Source: Galerina marginata (Eukaryota; Basidiomycota; Agaricomycetes; Agaricales; Galerinaceae). Taken from it: a DNA stretch of 64,000 nucleotides. The notes beneath the pieces are model-generated. The model ran no database searches and was not told where the DNA came from. It was given only the letters and a program-made list of their open reading frames with translations. The position numbers and the translations under genes were made by a program. Shown here one piece after another: positions 1 through 10,760 of this stretch. The stretch lies in the NCBI GenBank assembly GCA_023014335.1, contig JAECYW010000021.1:558001-622000 (forward strand), written 5' to 3'. Positions within the stretch are counted from its first letter, which is position 1. Each line of letters opens with the position of its first letter.

Positions 1-277
1 CAACTCTGATTAGCTTTTCATTGTTGTAGGTATCTCGAAAAAAAGTTCGAGTTGCATCTTCCTCCATATCCCGGTTGTGATCAAATCGTGGAGCTGGCTT
101 CGGACAAGACACCAACAAAATATTAGGAGTATTTACGTATTCTTTAGTGGGTCCTGTTATACATTGAATTTCCCCATGGCGAACTAGAAAATCACTAGAA
201 GGAAACACAGTTAATAACAAATCCTAATGTCTATACAGGGTAAATAATGCAAGGGTAACTTACCACTTGAAAGTAGT

Positions 278-1322
278 TTATGCACGAAGCAAATTCTTGA
301 AACGTTTAATTAATTCGGCGGCGTCAACAGCTTCCTACGGAGAGGTGTCAGCAGGCTTTACCATCTTGGCAGAATGCATATATGTACCTTTTCGCGTAGT
401 ATTGCTTGTTCAAGTTGATGTCTCGCGTTCTTGGAAAATTCTTTCAAGGCGTCTTGACGGGCAGGAGAGAATTCTTTTACTACAAAACAGGGTTAATACC
501 TTGCACAGGACGAACCCGGAGCACATACACATCCGATTGGCTGCATTGATCTTTTCTGCTCGCCTTTGCCCCAATTCTTCCAGCATTGGTAGATACAGAC
601 TGTTGAGCTTGTCGAATGTCTCCTGTGAGCCAAAATTCAAAAAAAAGTATGAAAAGTAACTATGCATTGATCAACCTTGTACGCGTGTCTGGGTAGATGA
701 CAATCTTCATGGTACTTTTGATGTGGGACCGCCTGACCTTGAAAATCCGTGAATTTGGCCTGGATGTCTTCTCTGAATTAACGGGTAACTCAGACCACTG
801 TAACTGTAGAAATAGGAGGGGGGGACGACGCATACAAAACGCTGACGCCTGATGTAACGACCTCTTTAGCATTGTTACGAGCTTCGGTGTATAACGCCCT
901 CTTCCGGGACTGAAAGGCAGCAGAGCGGGCATTCGCCTTCTTAGCCTTCTGCTCTATCGGGGAATCAATAGGGGTCAACTCTGGAAGGAGAACCGACTAA
1001 CCAAGGTTTTGACGAATTGCATCAAGCATCTTCGCGCTTTGTCGAACAAATATCAGTACAACAAATTTGCCTAGACTCTGGGTCAGATGGCTGGGCCAAC
1101 TTATTCTCTTCTTGGTCTAGTTCTCCTTCGCTTCCATAGTCATCTGAGAATTGACCCTCCTGTTCTTCTTTGCGTGTTTGGTTTCTAGTGGTAACACTCT
1201 TCCGAGTGTGTTTGGAAGTTGCTAATAAGCCAGAAATGGTTTACGTTCAATGCGCGGTATTTTGGCGAGCAAATGGTCCATTGAGAGGGAAGAAGAAAGT
1301 CCTTACAAGGGCTTTTTGGCAT
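278..1322 (-). CDS. Uncharacterised charged, helix-rich protein (about 210 aa)
   Basis: I do not recognise the product. A continuous protein can be assembled on the minus strand by joining about seven exons with short GT-AG introns. It starts MPKSPSTSKHTRKS and ends in a helical, Lys/Glu-rich tail closing KRFKNLLRA. The N-terminal 55 residues are acidic and Ser-rich, the middle is Ala/Lys/Arg-rich (KAKKANARSAAFQSRKRALY), and the C-terminal third looks like a coiled coil. No membrane segment or signal peptide is visible. The ATG at 1322 was chosen because an 82-base GTAAGG...TTATTAG intron then joins frames cleanly. A downstream ATG at 1281 would need a 23-base intron. One join near 1030-1065 needs a 34-base GC-AG intron, which is very short, so that border is doubtful. 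It is divergent from GPI10, sharing about 146 bases. A chromatin or kinetochore role would fit the composition but is a guess. Confidence 0.55.
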
Positions 1323-1468
1323 TTTATGTCCTAGTCCAAGTAAACGCGAAAGTTATGTTTCGAATGTCAATAGTGGGCATACAGAAGTACAAAAAATTGG
1401 CGCGACGCGTTGATCAAAAATGATCAACAATCATAAACACCACTCATTTGAGGACCACCATCTAGTAA

Positions 1469-3482
1469 ATGCTTGCCTCCACGTACCTAGCGCTAACAAT
1501 TCGCGTTCTTATTGCCCTTTGCACCCGGACCTTTTTCCAGCCAGATGAATACTTCCAATCCCTTGAACCAGCACATCACATTGTCTATGGGTATGGGTCT
1601 TTAACATGGGAATGGGTGGCACCTCGTCCTATTAGAAGCATTGTTTATCCTGCCATAAATGTTCCTATCTATTGGCTCTTAAAGAACAGCGGATTGTCAG
1701 AGTCTGGGTCTCTGGGAGATTGGCTTTTGGTGGGTACGTGCAGTACTTCGCCAGAGACATAACGAGACTGATGAAACAGACATAGGTCGCACTGCCCAAA
1801 GTTCTCCACGGCGCATTGGCAGCATGTACTGATATTTACCTCGGAGAAATTGCGCGCCTCGTGCTAGGAGGCGACTATGTAACTACTGCTGTGAGTGATT
1901 TTTTCTGAAGGTATTGATTGCATTTTGAAGACCCATTAGCTTCTCGTGTCCTTGACATCCTTCTTTCATGCACTGGCCTTATCCAGGTCGCTTTCGAATT
2001 CGCTTGAAACGTCCCTTACGACAATAGCCTTTGCATTTTATCCTTGGGATGCCAGCTCGAAGCTTAGTCCACAAGTAATATTCAATAGGTATTTCAAGCT
2101 TCCATTCAACGTGGGATTTTGACATATTTCTCTAGACCTAAGCTTAGGAAGATGATCACTTTCAGCGCCTTGGCATGCATAATTCGAGCTACAAACGCCA
2201 TTATATGGGTCTTTCTCTATTTAAATCTATTATGGGCTGTTCGCAAACACAGGCGGATAGCGTTCTCCATCGCAGCAGACACTATCACAATTGGGTAAAG
2301 CTTCTTACCATCTGAGTTGGCGGCATTCTCAGAGATTTTATCACCAGCATGGTGTTTCTCATGTCCATGTTCGCCCTCGACTCCCTCTATTACGGGAAGC
2401 CGACATTTACCCCGTTCAATTTTCTCCAAACGAACTTGTCTTCCGTATCTTTATTTTACGGGGCAAATTCATGGCATTATTACTTGACCCAAGCTGTACC
2501 CATTCTATGCACCACGGCGCTTCCGTTCACATTGCACGGCATCTGGGCAACACTCGCCTCTAAATCATCTCGCAACAGACCATTAAAGACAATACTGGCA
2601 ACCGCAGTTTGGACTATTGGAATATATTCCTTGGCAGGGCACAAAGAATGGCGCTTTCTGCATCCAGTGCTACCGCTACTTCATTTATTTGCTGCTAAAT
2701 CCCTCTTCGATCTATCCTTCAAACATTCGCGGCATGTGGCCAAAGAGCGAACCAGCGACCTCCGCATGAATCATTCAATACAGAAAAGGTTCCAACAACG
2801 GTTTGATCTGCCCAATATTCCTCAAACATACCTCTTCATGCTCTTTCTTTCACTTCCCGTCTCGCTTTACATCATCCTTTTTTATTGCAGTGGCCCTGTG
2901 AGCATTTTGTCCTACTTTCGCTCTATTCCTCAAGGCGAGTTACGCAATGGAACTGTGGGCTTCTTAATGCCCTGTCATTCTACCCCCGGATACGCATATT
3001 TGCATAGGAAGGAACTTTCGCTAGGGCGAATGTGGTCACTTGGTTGCGAACCTCCACTTGAGTAGGCTCTCCTATTGATCACTCTTCTGTTTTGTTGAGA
3101 CCTTTTTTGTCGTTGCAGGGGACAAAATCTATCAACCTACAAGGACCAAACAAATGTCTTTTTCGACTCTCCAGCGGAATATCTTCAGATTTACTTTCCC
3201 GGGAAAGTTAACCCCTCTTTCCCGGCCTCTCCACTACCCGCTTCTATTCCAGGAGCACCGGCTGCCCTGCCAATATTGTCAAAATCATCGGAGAGATTGA
3301 TGCACCCGTGGGTACACGAGTGGCCTCGGTATCTCGCCTTTTTTGGGGATTTATTGCACGAGGAAGGTGTACAACCGCTTCTCGAAAGAAGAGGTTACAA
3401 GGAGGTCTGGAAAGCTGGCCGGGAATGGGAAGGCGAAGAGAAACGGAAAGGAGGCGCGAGAGTGTGGAAATGGTCACCCTAG
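1469..3482 (+). CDS. GPI10: GPI mannosyltransferase 3 (Gpi10/PIG-B, GT22 family)
   Basis: This enzyme adds the third mannose to the GPI-anchor precursor in the endoplasmic reticulum, using dolichol-phosphate mannose. The first exon shows the GT22 N-terminal lumenal motif FFQPDEYFQSLEPAHHIVYG. A later exon carries LFYGANSWHYYLTQ, then GHKEWRFLHPVLPLLHLFAA, both typical of PIG-B/Gpi10. A penultimate exon has MPCHSTPGYAYLH, matching the conserved CHS/P-rich segment near the C-terminus. The final exon ends GARVWKWSP. Multiple hydrophobic segments fit a polytopic ER protein. I place introns after DWLL(V), after GDYVTTA, after SKLSPQ, after ADTITIG and near PPLE. Family members are usually about 500-600 residues, which fits the span. 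The start at 1469 is the first ATG of the hydrophobic N-terminal exon. Confidence 0.9.
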
Positions 3483-3674
3483 GTTGTCTCTAAAGGTTTT
3501 GCATCTACTTATTTGGATTATAAGTAACTATGGGGCAGGGAGATCTATATACGATGAAGGAGCGAGATTGCGGATGCAACATAGGAATCATAAATAAACT
3601 AGTCCGCAGTGTCATCAGTCCCTTAAGGCATTTTAATGAGCGGGCAATGGCAATAAGTGATACAACGCCATATC

Positions 3675-6261
3675 TCAAATGCGTGACAAATCACGTCCCC
3701 AAATACCTCTGCGCAAGTTTATTGAGTGATGATGCCGCACGCAAAAATGAATGATATAAACGCACCGAATGATCCAGTCAATCATAAGCAAAGCTCGTGT
3801 TCGCGCGCTGACTTGTTCATTCCAGTAAATGCTCCTCCACGCGTACATCGCAACCAATCCGCCCATAAAGGAATACTTGCCAAAATCAAACACAGCCGCG
3901 TTGCCTATATAAGCCAACGTGCCAAGGTGGAGGTACTTGAAAGGCCCAGAGATAGATTCTTCCGCCAGTGCGCGGACGGTTTCGGGCGTTCCGGGTGCTG
4001 CTAGGCCCTCAGATGTACTTGCTGTGGCGGCATGAGCGAGCTTGTGCAGTTTCTTGCCAAGGTATTTTCCTTGCTGAGCAGCGACCTGGGCTGTGGCAGG
4101 GAGAGAAGTGATGCGACTGCCGATTTCTTCGAGCAGCCCAAAGAGTTCGTTGAGCGAGAGGCTGTCGTCTGAGTCGGAGTCGTAGAGGCGGAAGAGATCT
4201 CTCACTTCGACGAGGTGGTCTCCAGCCATTGGTACGCGTTGTTTGATCTTTTTCACTGTGAAGTAAAGCCGAATCAGATATTGGAGGCATGAAACAAATA
4301 TATATCCCACCCATGTTCTCCCATTCTCCAAATTCTATCCTCCCATTCTTATCTTCGTCAGATTCCTCAACTAACTCGTAGAAGTGCCTTAAGATGGAAG
4401 TTTCGATCTATAGAGGCAAGTTAGCGGCCGTCTTGGAAAAGTTCAACGTCAAATTACTGACGGTTGCACAATCTCCTATAGCATAAACTTCGCCTAGAGG
4501 TGCTCCATTGACGCGCAAATGAGAGTCGACCTCTATCGCCTTCTTATGCACCTGGTTCGGCAGCAAACTACTTACACGGGCGGCAAAAGGGTTCATGGCG
4601 ATACCAGTAGACCATAGAACAAAGTTTGTAGGTATACTGCGTTGTTCAGTCTGACCCTCGGCATTCTTTATAGTAAAGAGAACTTGGGTGGGCGTGATGG
4701 CAACGACGCTGAGAAAAAATGAATATCTTCAATACGATTTCATTAACACTGAGAATGTAACTGACCGAGCAGAGGTAATAAGTTCTACATTGTCCCGGCT
4801 GAATTTTTGCTGTGTGGAGAACATCAGGGTCTGTAAGAGCCAGGGAGGTCAGGAACCAGATACAAACCTCTGCATACTTGGATATCTCCTCAGAGTACTG
4901 CAAGGTGTTAAGTGCAACAAACAGCGGTTAGAGCAAAAGGCACTGACGGTATTCAGAATATGTTCTCTTGATTGAATAACATGAATAGATGCTTCCTCTC
5001 GACAGATTTTTGGGAACTAGAGACCGTTAATCGATTTCAGCCTCGAACATGGCGTAAACCATACATAGTTCATGATGTCTTCCTGACAAAAGTCGTAAAT
5101 TTCCTGTGAAAAATATTTGATAGAAACTAGGCCCAATCGGTTCTTCGTGAATTCGAACCTACCGCAGCAGTTTCAACGCCTGTTGGGCCTCCTCCGCAAA
5201 CGACGAAACTCAGTAAACGTTTACGGTCTTCCGGAGAGGTCGTCGGTAGACTAGCAGTTTCAAAATTATCTGAGAGGCTTAAGTGCAGGACCCAGGACCC
5301 ATGTCACGAGATTGGTGCATACCCATGATACGCCTCCGAATAGCTTGTGCATCACCAATGCTCTTAAGTTGAAAACAATTTTGCAGGCCAGGAACTCCGT
5401 GCGTGCTAGAAGTAGAGCCAACAGCAATTATAATCTTATCATACCTGAAAATGGATTGCTTTAGAATATAGACAGGAAACTTCGGAGATACATACGGAAT
5501 ATAGATGTTATGTTTTGTGCCATCTGCAGACGCTGTTTCAACTTCGACGAGGCGTTGAGACATGACCAGGTCAACGGCTTTGCCTTGAACGAAATGGCCA
5601 CGGAGACGCGCTAGGACTTTGCGTATGGGTTCTATAAGTGACCGAACAGAAACTGTGCCAACAGCAGCAGCTGGAAGACAGTTTATTAGAATAAAATGTA
5701 GTAAAGGGCCTAATACTTACAAGGGAGGAGAGGGGTGAAGGTCGTGTAGGTCTCAGAAGCGACGACAGTAATGTGGTAGTCGCCGGGGGAAAGAGTTTGG
5801 AGAACACCCATGGCCTTTGGAACATATGTCAGTCAGACAGATGCGAGGGCGGTATTTGAACATACACCCCAGCCCCCACCGATGATTACGAGCCTGGGTT
5901 TTTCGGCGAGCAATTTCGCCTCTTCGTCTTCTTCATCGTCAACTAGAACCCGTGCGACAGGCAAGTTCTTGGGCCCGCCGCGTTCAGGATTGAGGGCAAG
6001 CGGGCTGACAGGCACACGGTCAACGTGTTTGTCGGAGTATGTGAAGACATCGTGGACAAGGATGCCTGCACCGACAACGAGAATACCAAAGACGGAGGAA
6101 AGACCTAGCAAACCGGTGTATTTTGCGACGACCTTCGACTTTTGAAAATAGGAAGAGGTCTTGGGGGGTTCAGTCGCATACCACCTGAGACTGGTGGTGA
6201 AGCGCAGAGGCTGTCGATGGCGGGCTAGGGCAAGCGACGAACGGCGGACTGGACTGAACAT
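3675..6261 (-). CDS. NDE1: External alternative NADH:ubiquinone oxidoreductase with EF-hand insert
   Basis: This is a type II, rotenone-insensitive NADH dehydrogenase. It oxidises cytosolic NADH at the outer face of the inner mitochondrial membrane and passes electrons to ubiquinone without proton pumping. The N-terminus is Arg/Ser-rich (a mitochondrial presequence) followed by one hydrophobic segment, LGLSSVFGILVVGAGILV, suited to inner-membrane anchoring. The FAD dinucleotide fold appears as RLVIIGGGWG and the NADH fold as FVVCGGGPTGVE. Toward the C-terminus are two EF-hand-like loops, DEDKNGRIEFGE and DSDSDDSLSLNE, indicating Ca2+ control as in other fungal external enzymes. The C-terminus, after a last intron, reads RRGIWGRDLSRI, the usual family ending. 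About ten introns interrupt the gene. The start ATG at 6261 opens the presequence. It could be NDE1 or NDE2; paralogues cannot be told apart here. Confidence 0.92.
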
Positions 6262-6412
6262 GGTGGAATAAAGTCAAGAGCGGCGCAGGGTCCATTGTTG
6301 GAGTATATGTCATAGCTAGAGTCTATATTTAATGGTTTGTTATCAGATTTAGATAGAATTGATTGTGCGAAACTATGGCTACCTGACACAATCCCTCTTC
6401 CCTCCTCCGCCC

Positions 6413-9062
6413 ATGTCCAACCATCCTCTTCCTCCGGACCCTGCGTCGCCGACCACCGGCGGGGTCAGGCGCCATCACACCATTTCCGCTCATTCACGCA
6501 CTGCCAGGGCCAGTGCCAAGGAAGTAATTTCCGAGGAAGTCCAGGAGCAGCAGCAGCAGACCATCTGGAATGACGACGAGGTCGTAGATCAGGACTGGGT
6601 CGGTGGCGTCGGCGCCGTCGGCGAAAAAACGTCTCTTCATAGACAGAGCTCCCTTCCCACTCGCTATCATCGTGGTTTGTCTTCTTGTTCCAATCCGATC
6701 ACCTTTCATCACGCTGATCTTTTGCTTCTCCAGGCTTCCAAAACCAGCCCACGAAGTCTGGAAATCTCACCCCAAAGACGGTCAACAGTCTTGCCGCTAT
6801 CGCAGGTAACGAGGGCGACGAAGAACCTTGGAAATTCGGGTCATATAACGTTGAGGACGACGAGGTTACTCTTTTGTGCTTCAACGGCAAACTTTCACTA
6901 ATCATCCTATCCAGCATTCACCGACCGACCATCAGCTTCAACACCAGCAAGTGATTGACGCACAAGCTCAAAGCCAATCAAGCAACTCTCCGCTTTCACC
7001 CCACTTTGCAAATAACCCTCCTCACGTCCCATCTCCCCCTCCTGCAGGATCTGGTGTACGTCGACATGTGTCCCTCACATACGGTGCAGCTGTTGGTGGT
7101 GCCCGTAAAATCTCCACAGGCCTTAAACGTTCTGGCACTCTACAGGCTACTCTGCCCAATCACTCGCAAAATTCCACTCCGCCGGACACTTCGGAGCAAC
7201 CTGAGGAAGAGGAATACGTATATGATGCTGAAGACACCTCCGTCTACGAGGAAGACTACTATGTGAGGTCGCAGCAACAACAGTATCAGCAATATTCCAA
7301 CAGTCCCATTGGTCGTACGTCTCCGTGGGCCACAGGAAACGAATGGAGGCAGGGTCAGCAGGGTCAACAGGGGTATGGCGGCAATGGGAACACTGCCATA
7401 GACGACGTCCAGCGTGCTCTTTCTGCACTTGAGCTGGCTAGTAATAGTGCGGCGCCCGCTGGTGGGTACGGAAGCTATCAACAGACTAGCCAGGGCGTCC
7501 ATCCGCCCCGCTTCAATGCTGTTCAAGCTCCTCCCCAACAGCAGGCGTCGACGGGTTCGCGCGGAAATGGGGGGAACGGCAACTATTCTAACAACAATGG
7601 CAACGGAGGCAATAAATTGCCATCGAACAACGATTTCGATGGGCGAAAGACCCCTTTATCGCAGCCACAACAGCGAGGATACGGACAGCCGCAATACAGC
7701 CAACAACAGCGAGATGATCGTGGAGGGAACTGGGAGCAAAAAGATGAAGGCCTCCGAGGACGTGCTTCTAATCCCAATTTACAGTACGGTTATCAACAAG
7801 GAGGTGGCCACATGAAGAGCAGTAGCTCCGGCAGTAGCGGCGGCGTCCCTGGTCCTTCTGGCGCTGTCCCCAGCGTACCTCCCATCCCTCAACAATATCT
7901 TCAGCAGAACCAAGGCCAAAATAACCAAGGCGGTCGTCCTGGTCTGGGTGTTGCTACCAACTTCCCGAACTCGGCCAGCGCCCCTTCTGCCGTCCCGTCC
8001 GGTCAGACGCCTGTGCAACCATTCGCCAATACACCGATCGACGTTCCAAGTCTCATTGCAACCAAAGGCTACAACCCTGCCCAATTTGATACTCGTCCGC
8101 AGTTCGCGCGGTACTTTGTTATTAAATCGTACACCGAAGATGACGTACACAAATCCCTGAAATATGAAATTTGGAGCTCTACGGATCCAGGCAACAAGAG
8201 GCTAGATAAAGCTTTCAAAGATACAGCAGGTCGCGGCCCTATTTATTTATTTTTCAGCGTTAACGCCAGCGGACATTTCTGCGGGATGGCGGAGATGTTG
8301 ACACCTGTAAGTTTGATTCATCTTTGTCACTTACGCCTTTTGACAATGTCAATTCCTAGGTCGATTACACGAGGAGTAGCACGGTCTGGGCCTCTGACAA
8401 GTGGAAAGGCGTCTTCAAAGTCCGATGGATCTTCGTGCGGGATATTCCCAACCTTAATTTGCGGCACATCAAACTCAAGTACGTTTGTCTCATTTTCCCA
8501 CCTCTAGCTATTATCTTATGCGTGTCTTTAGTAATACTCAAGAGCGTAAACCCGTGACGAATTCGCGAGACACGCAAGAACTACTCCCCGATGCTGGTCA
8601 GGAGATGTTACGAATCTTCCACACCCATCCTGCACGTACATCCTTACTTCAGGACTTCGCGTTTTATGAGGTATTTTATCCACCTCTCTTCGTTTTCTTT
8701 TCAGCTTCTGAAAGAAATGCCTATAGCTTCAGGCCATGCAAAAAATGCAGGCAACCGGCGTTGCAGCCTCTCCTTCACCCCCTTCCCTCCATTCGCCACA
8801 ACTGGCGTCTAGTACTTCTGGTTCTAATGCCAACTTCAACCCTAATTCATATGCTATGCAACAGATGGCGCCGATAATGCAAATGGGCATGGGCATGAAT
8901 ATTGGTCATGGCGGTGGGGGCCAATACAGCGGTACTCCGCAGGGTTTGCATCCACAGACGCAAGCCATGCATCAAAGTGTCATGAGGCATCCTAGTCCTG
9001 GACCTGGACAACAGGGACAGTTGGCCCAGCAGCAACAAGGAGGCGGCTATCTAGCGTTCTGA
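6413..9062 (+). CDS. YTH-domain RNA-binding protein (putative m6A reader)
   Basis: The protein has a long low-complexity N-terminal half rich in Gln, Asn, Gly, Ser and Pro, with runs such as QQQQYQQY and [15 protein letters not shown] domain follows toward the C-terminus. The domain begins [20 protein letters not shown], continues [16 protein letters not shown], and after an intron gives [20 protein letters not shown]. These contain the Trp residues that line the m6A-binding cage in YTH proteins. Binding of N6-methyladenosine in RNA is therefore expected from family knowledge. The Gln-rich region resembles prion-like, granule-forming tails of YTHDF proteins. The C-terminal tail is again Gln/Met/Gly-rich and ends GGYLAF. 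I chose the ATG at 6413 (MSNHPLPP). Introns are near 6672, 6808-6920 (DDE|HSPTDH join), 8308, 8478 and 8670. The exact paralogue class is not decided. Confidence 0.88.
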
Positions 9063-9688
9063 GCCCAAAATGGCCCTCAGTCAGTTCCATTCATCTAACG
9101 TCCACTCGCTTATGCGGACGGGCAATGGGAAATGAGGCAATCATTCACCCCCCCTTTTCTGGCCCCCCAAGATGTAAGAAGAACCCAGCGTTTTTTATTG
9201 TTCATTTCTCCCCATATTTTCCTTCAACATCGGTCATACCGAACTCAAAACAGTGCTGACCGGCTAAGCTTTGTCCAACGAAGCATGTGTGTTTTTCTTC
9301 TTCTTTTACTTCCATATCGTCTTCCTATTATTTAAATAACGCACGTCCTTGGCGTTGTAAAGCATTGTGTTCTTGTGTTTGAAAATCTTGTATATGTGGC
9401 GAGCCACTCCACTTAATCATTCCCTGTCTTTTATTCTTACCTCTTATTCTTCCTCTATCTCGCGCGACGACTACACGTCACATCTATGCACACATCTATT
9501 CTTGTTCGTATTTGCTTTCTCCATTTGTATTCTCTTTTCATACGAATATTTTCACTCTTATTGCATTACGGACACGGGACAGTGAATGGACGTGGTCATT
9601 TCCGCTTATTCGCTATCTTGGATTTGTTTTGCTAGACTCGTGACCAGCCGTAGAATGAGGGAGGGAAGAAAGCCTCGATTCTCCGACT

Positions 9689-9808
9689 GGTACGGCTGAG
9701 CTTGAAATGGGGGGGTAGCGACTATCAAAGAAGAAGCTGATGCCATCAATTGGAATGTGCAGAAAGAAGGCCGGATTTGGGAGACTGCTTAATTAGGTAG
9801 CCCGTCGG
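9689..9808 (+). repeat. Left arm of a 120-base inverted repeat
   Basis: This segment runs from GGTACGGCTGAGCTTGAAAT to GGTAGCCCGTCGG. It is the reverse complement of 10143-10262 with only two mismatches that I can find (GGGAGACTGC here against GGGTGATTGC). A run of seven G is conserved in both arms. Such identity implies a recent origin or ongoing gene conversion. I see no clear target-site duplication outside the arms. Confidence 0.93.
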
Positions 9809-10142
9809 AAAACCACAGCTTGTACTAATGTTGTGCCGCGTCGCCTCCTCCCACTTTCTAATACTCAAAAAGGTATCAGATTTGGTTCGAATTAACTATT
9901 ATATTTTACAGTGACCTTGGACTCGTTTTTGCGCAGCCTGTGAACGCCAACATCGCATTCACAAGGATTCAGTAGCGAACATTACGATAGAACACGCAAA
10001 ATATACCACTCCTGATGATTTTGAGTCTCAAAGTCAGAGAACAGCAATTCTTAAGCACCATTGAGCCATTCTTAAGCAAATTTCTACGGTAGAAGACGCG
10101 CCAGAGTCGGCGACACGTCCTTTGGTGAAAGTAATGGAGATC

Positions 10143-10262
10143 CCGACGGGCTACCTAATTAAGCAATCACCCAAATCCGGCCTTCTTTCTGCACATTCCA
10201 ATTGATGGCATCAGCTTCTTCTTTGATAGTCGCTACCCCCCCATTTCAAGCTCAGCCGTACC
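10143..10262 (-). repeat. Right arm of the 120-base inverted repeat
   Basis: This is the partner of 9689-9808, in inverted orientation and separated by 334 bases. Together they could fold into a long cruciform or, if transcribed, a long double-stranded RNA. A compact hairpin begins directly at its outer end. Confidence 0.93.
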
Positions 10263-10315
10263 GGTCCCTCTAACGAGGGCCTTCGGCGTCGCCTCTTAGA
10301 GGGGGCGGTCACCGG
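10261..10315. repeat. Hyphenated palindrome abutting the right arm
   Basis: CCCTCTAA at 10266-10273 pairs with TTAGAGGG at 10296-10303. An outer CCGGT (10261-10265) pairs with ACCGG (10311-10315), and an inner GAGG/CCTC pairing extends the stem. It overlaps the last two bases of the right inverted arm. It may be a terminator-like or element-end hairpin; the role is unknown. Confidence 0.7.
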
Positions 10316-10760
10316 TCTATTGTTTTGCAACTGTCTCGGCCCCTTCTGGCTACGCTCTACATAGTGTATAAACATCAGAACCTTACGCCACTTTTACGAC
10401 TTACTACTTGCGATACAACTGTCTATTGAATGACCGGTACATTGTCTTCGGTTCTCGGACATTGCATTTACATTACATATCTTGTACGCTTGTCGTGAAA
10501 TAGAATTTCAATGATGCCTCTCTTTTTCCATAATCGTTGGAACTTCATCGAACAGCCCTACAACTTAAGAAGGGAATTATTTCTTAATTAGGATCTCCGA
10601 GTCCGCAGAAAGCCACATCACGTGGCCGTGACTCGGTTTGGTCAATGAAAAGTGCGTTGGGATGTTACATGTAATAACTTTGACTGCAGTTCGGATTTCC
10701 GATTGGAGAGAGCCCCAGAAAGTTACTTTTGACATTCAGGTTTTCAAGCTGTCAGTGTCT

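Larger units (their letters stand above)
9063..10760. other. Long intergenic segment holding a palindromic element
   Basis: About 1.7 kb separate the YTH gene from the TilS-like gene. The first 500 bases are T/C-rich and look like 3' flank. The middle holds a pair of 120-base inverted arms (listed separately) with a 334-base spacer. One spacer frame (about 9940-10180, +) reads through with a single TGA, from CERQHRIHKDSVANI to VKVMEIPTGYLIKQS. It may be a degraded coding fragment; I do not recognise it. No complete gene is visible. Confidence 0.6.

Noticed and set aside
9880..9905. B-box-like GGTTCGAATTA in the palindrome spacer
   Set aside because: No A box or cloverleaf around it.
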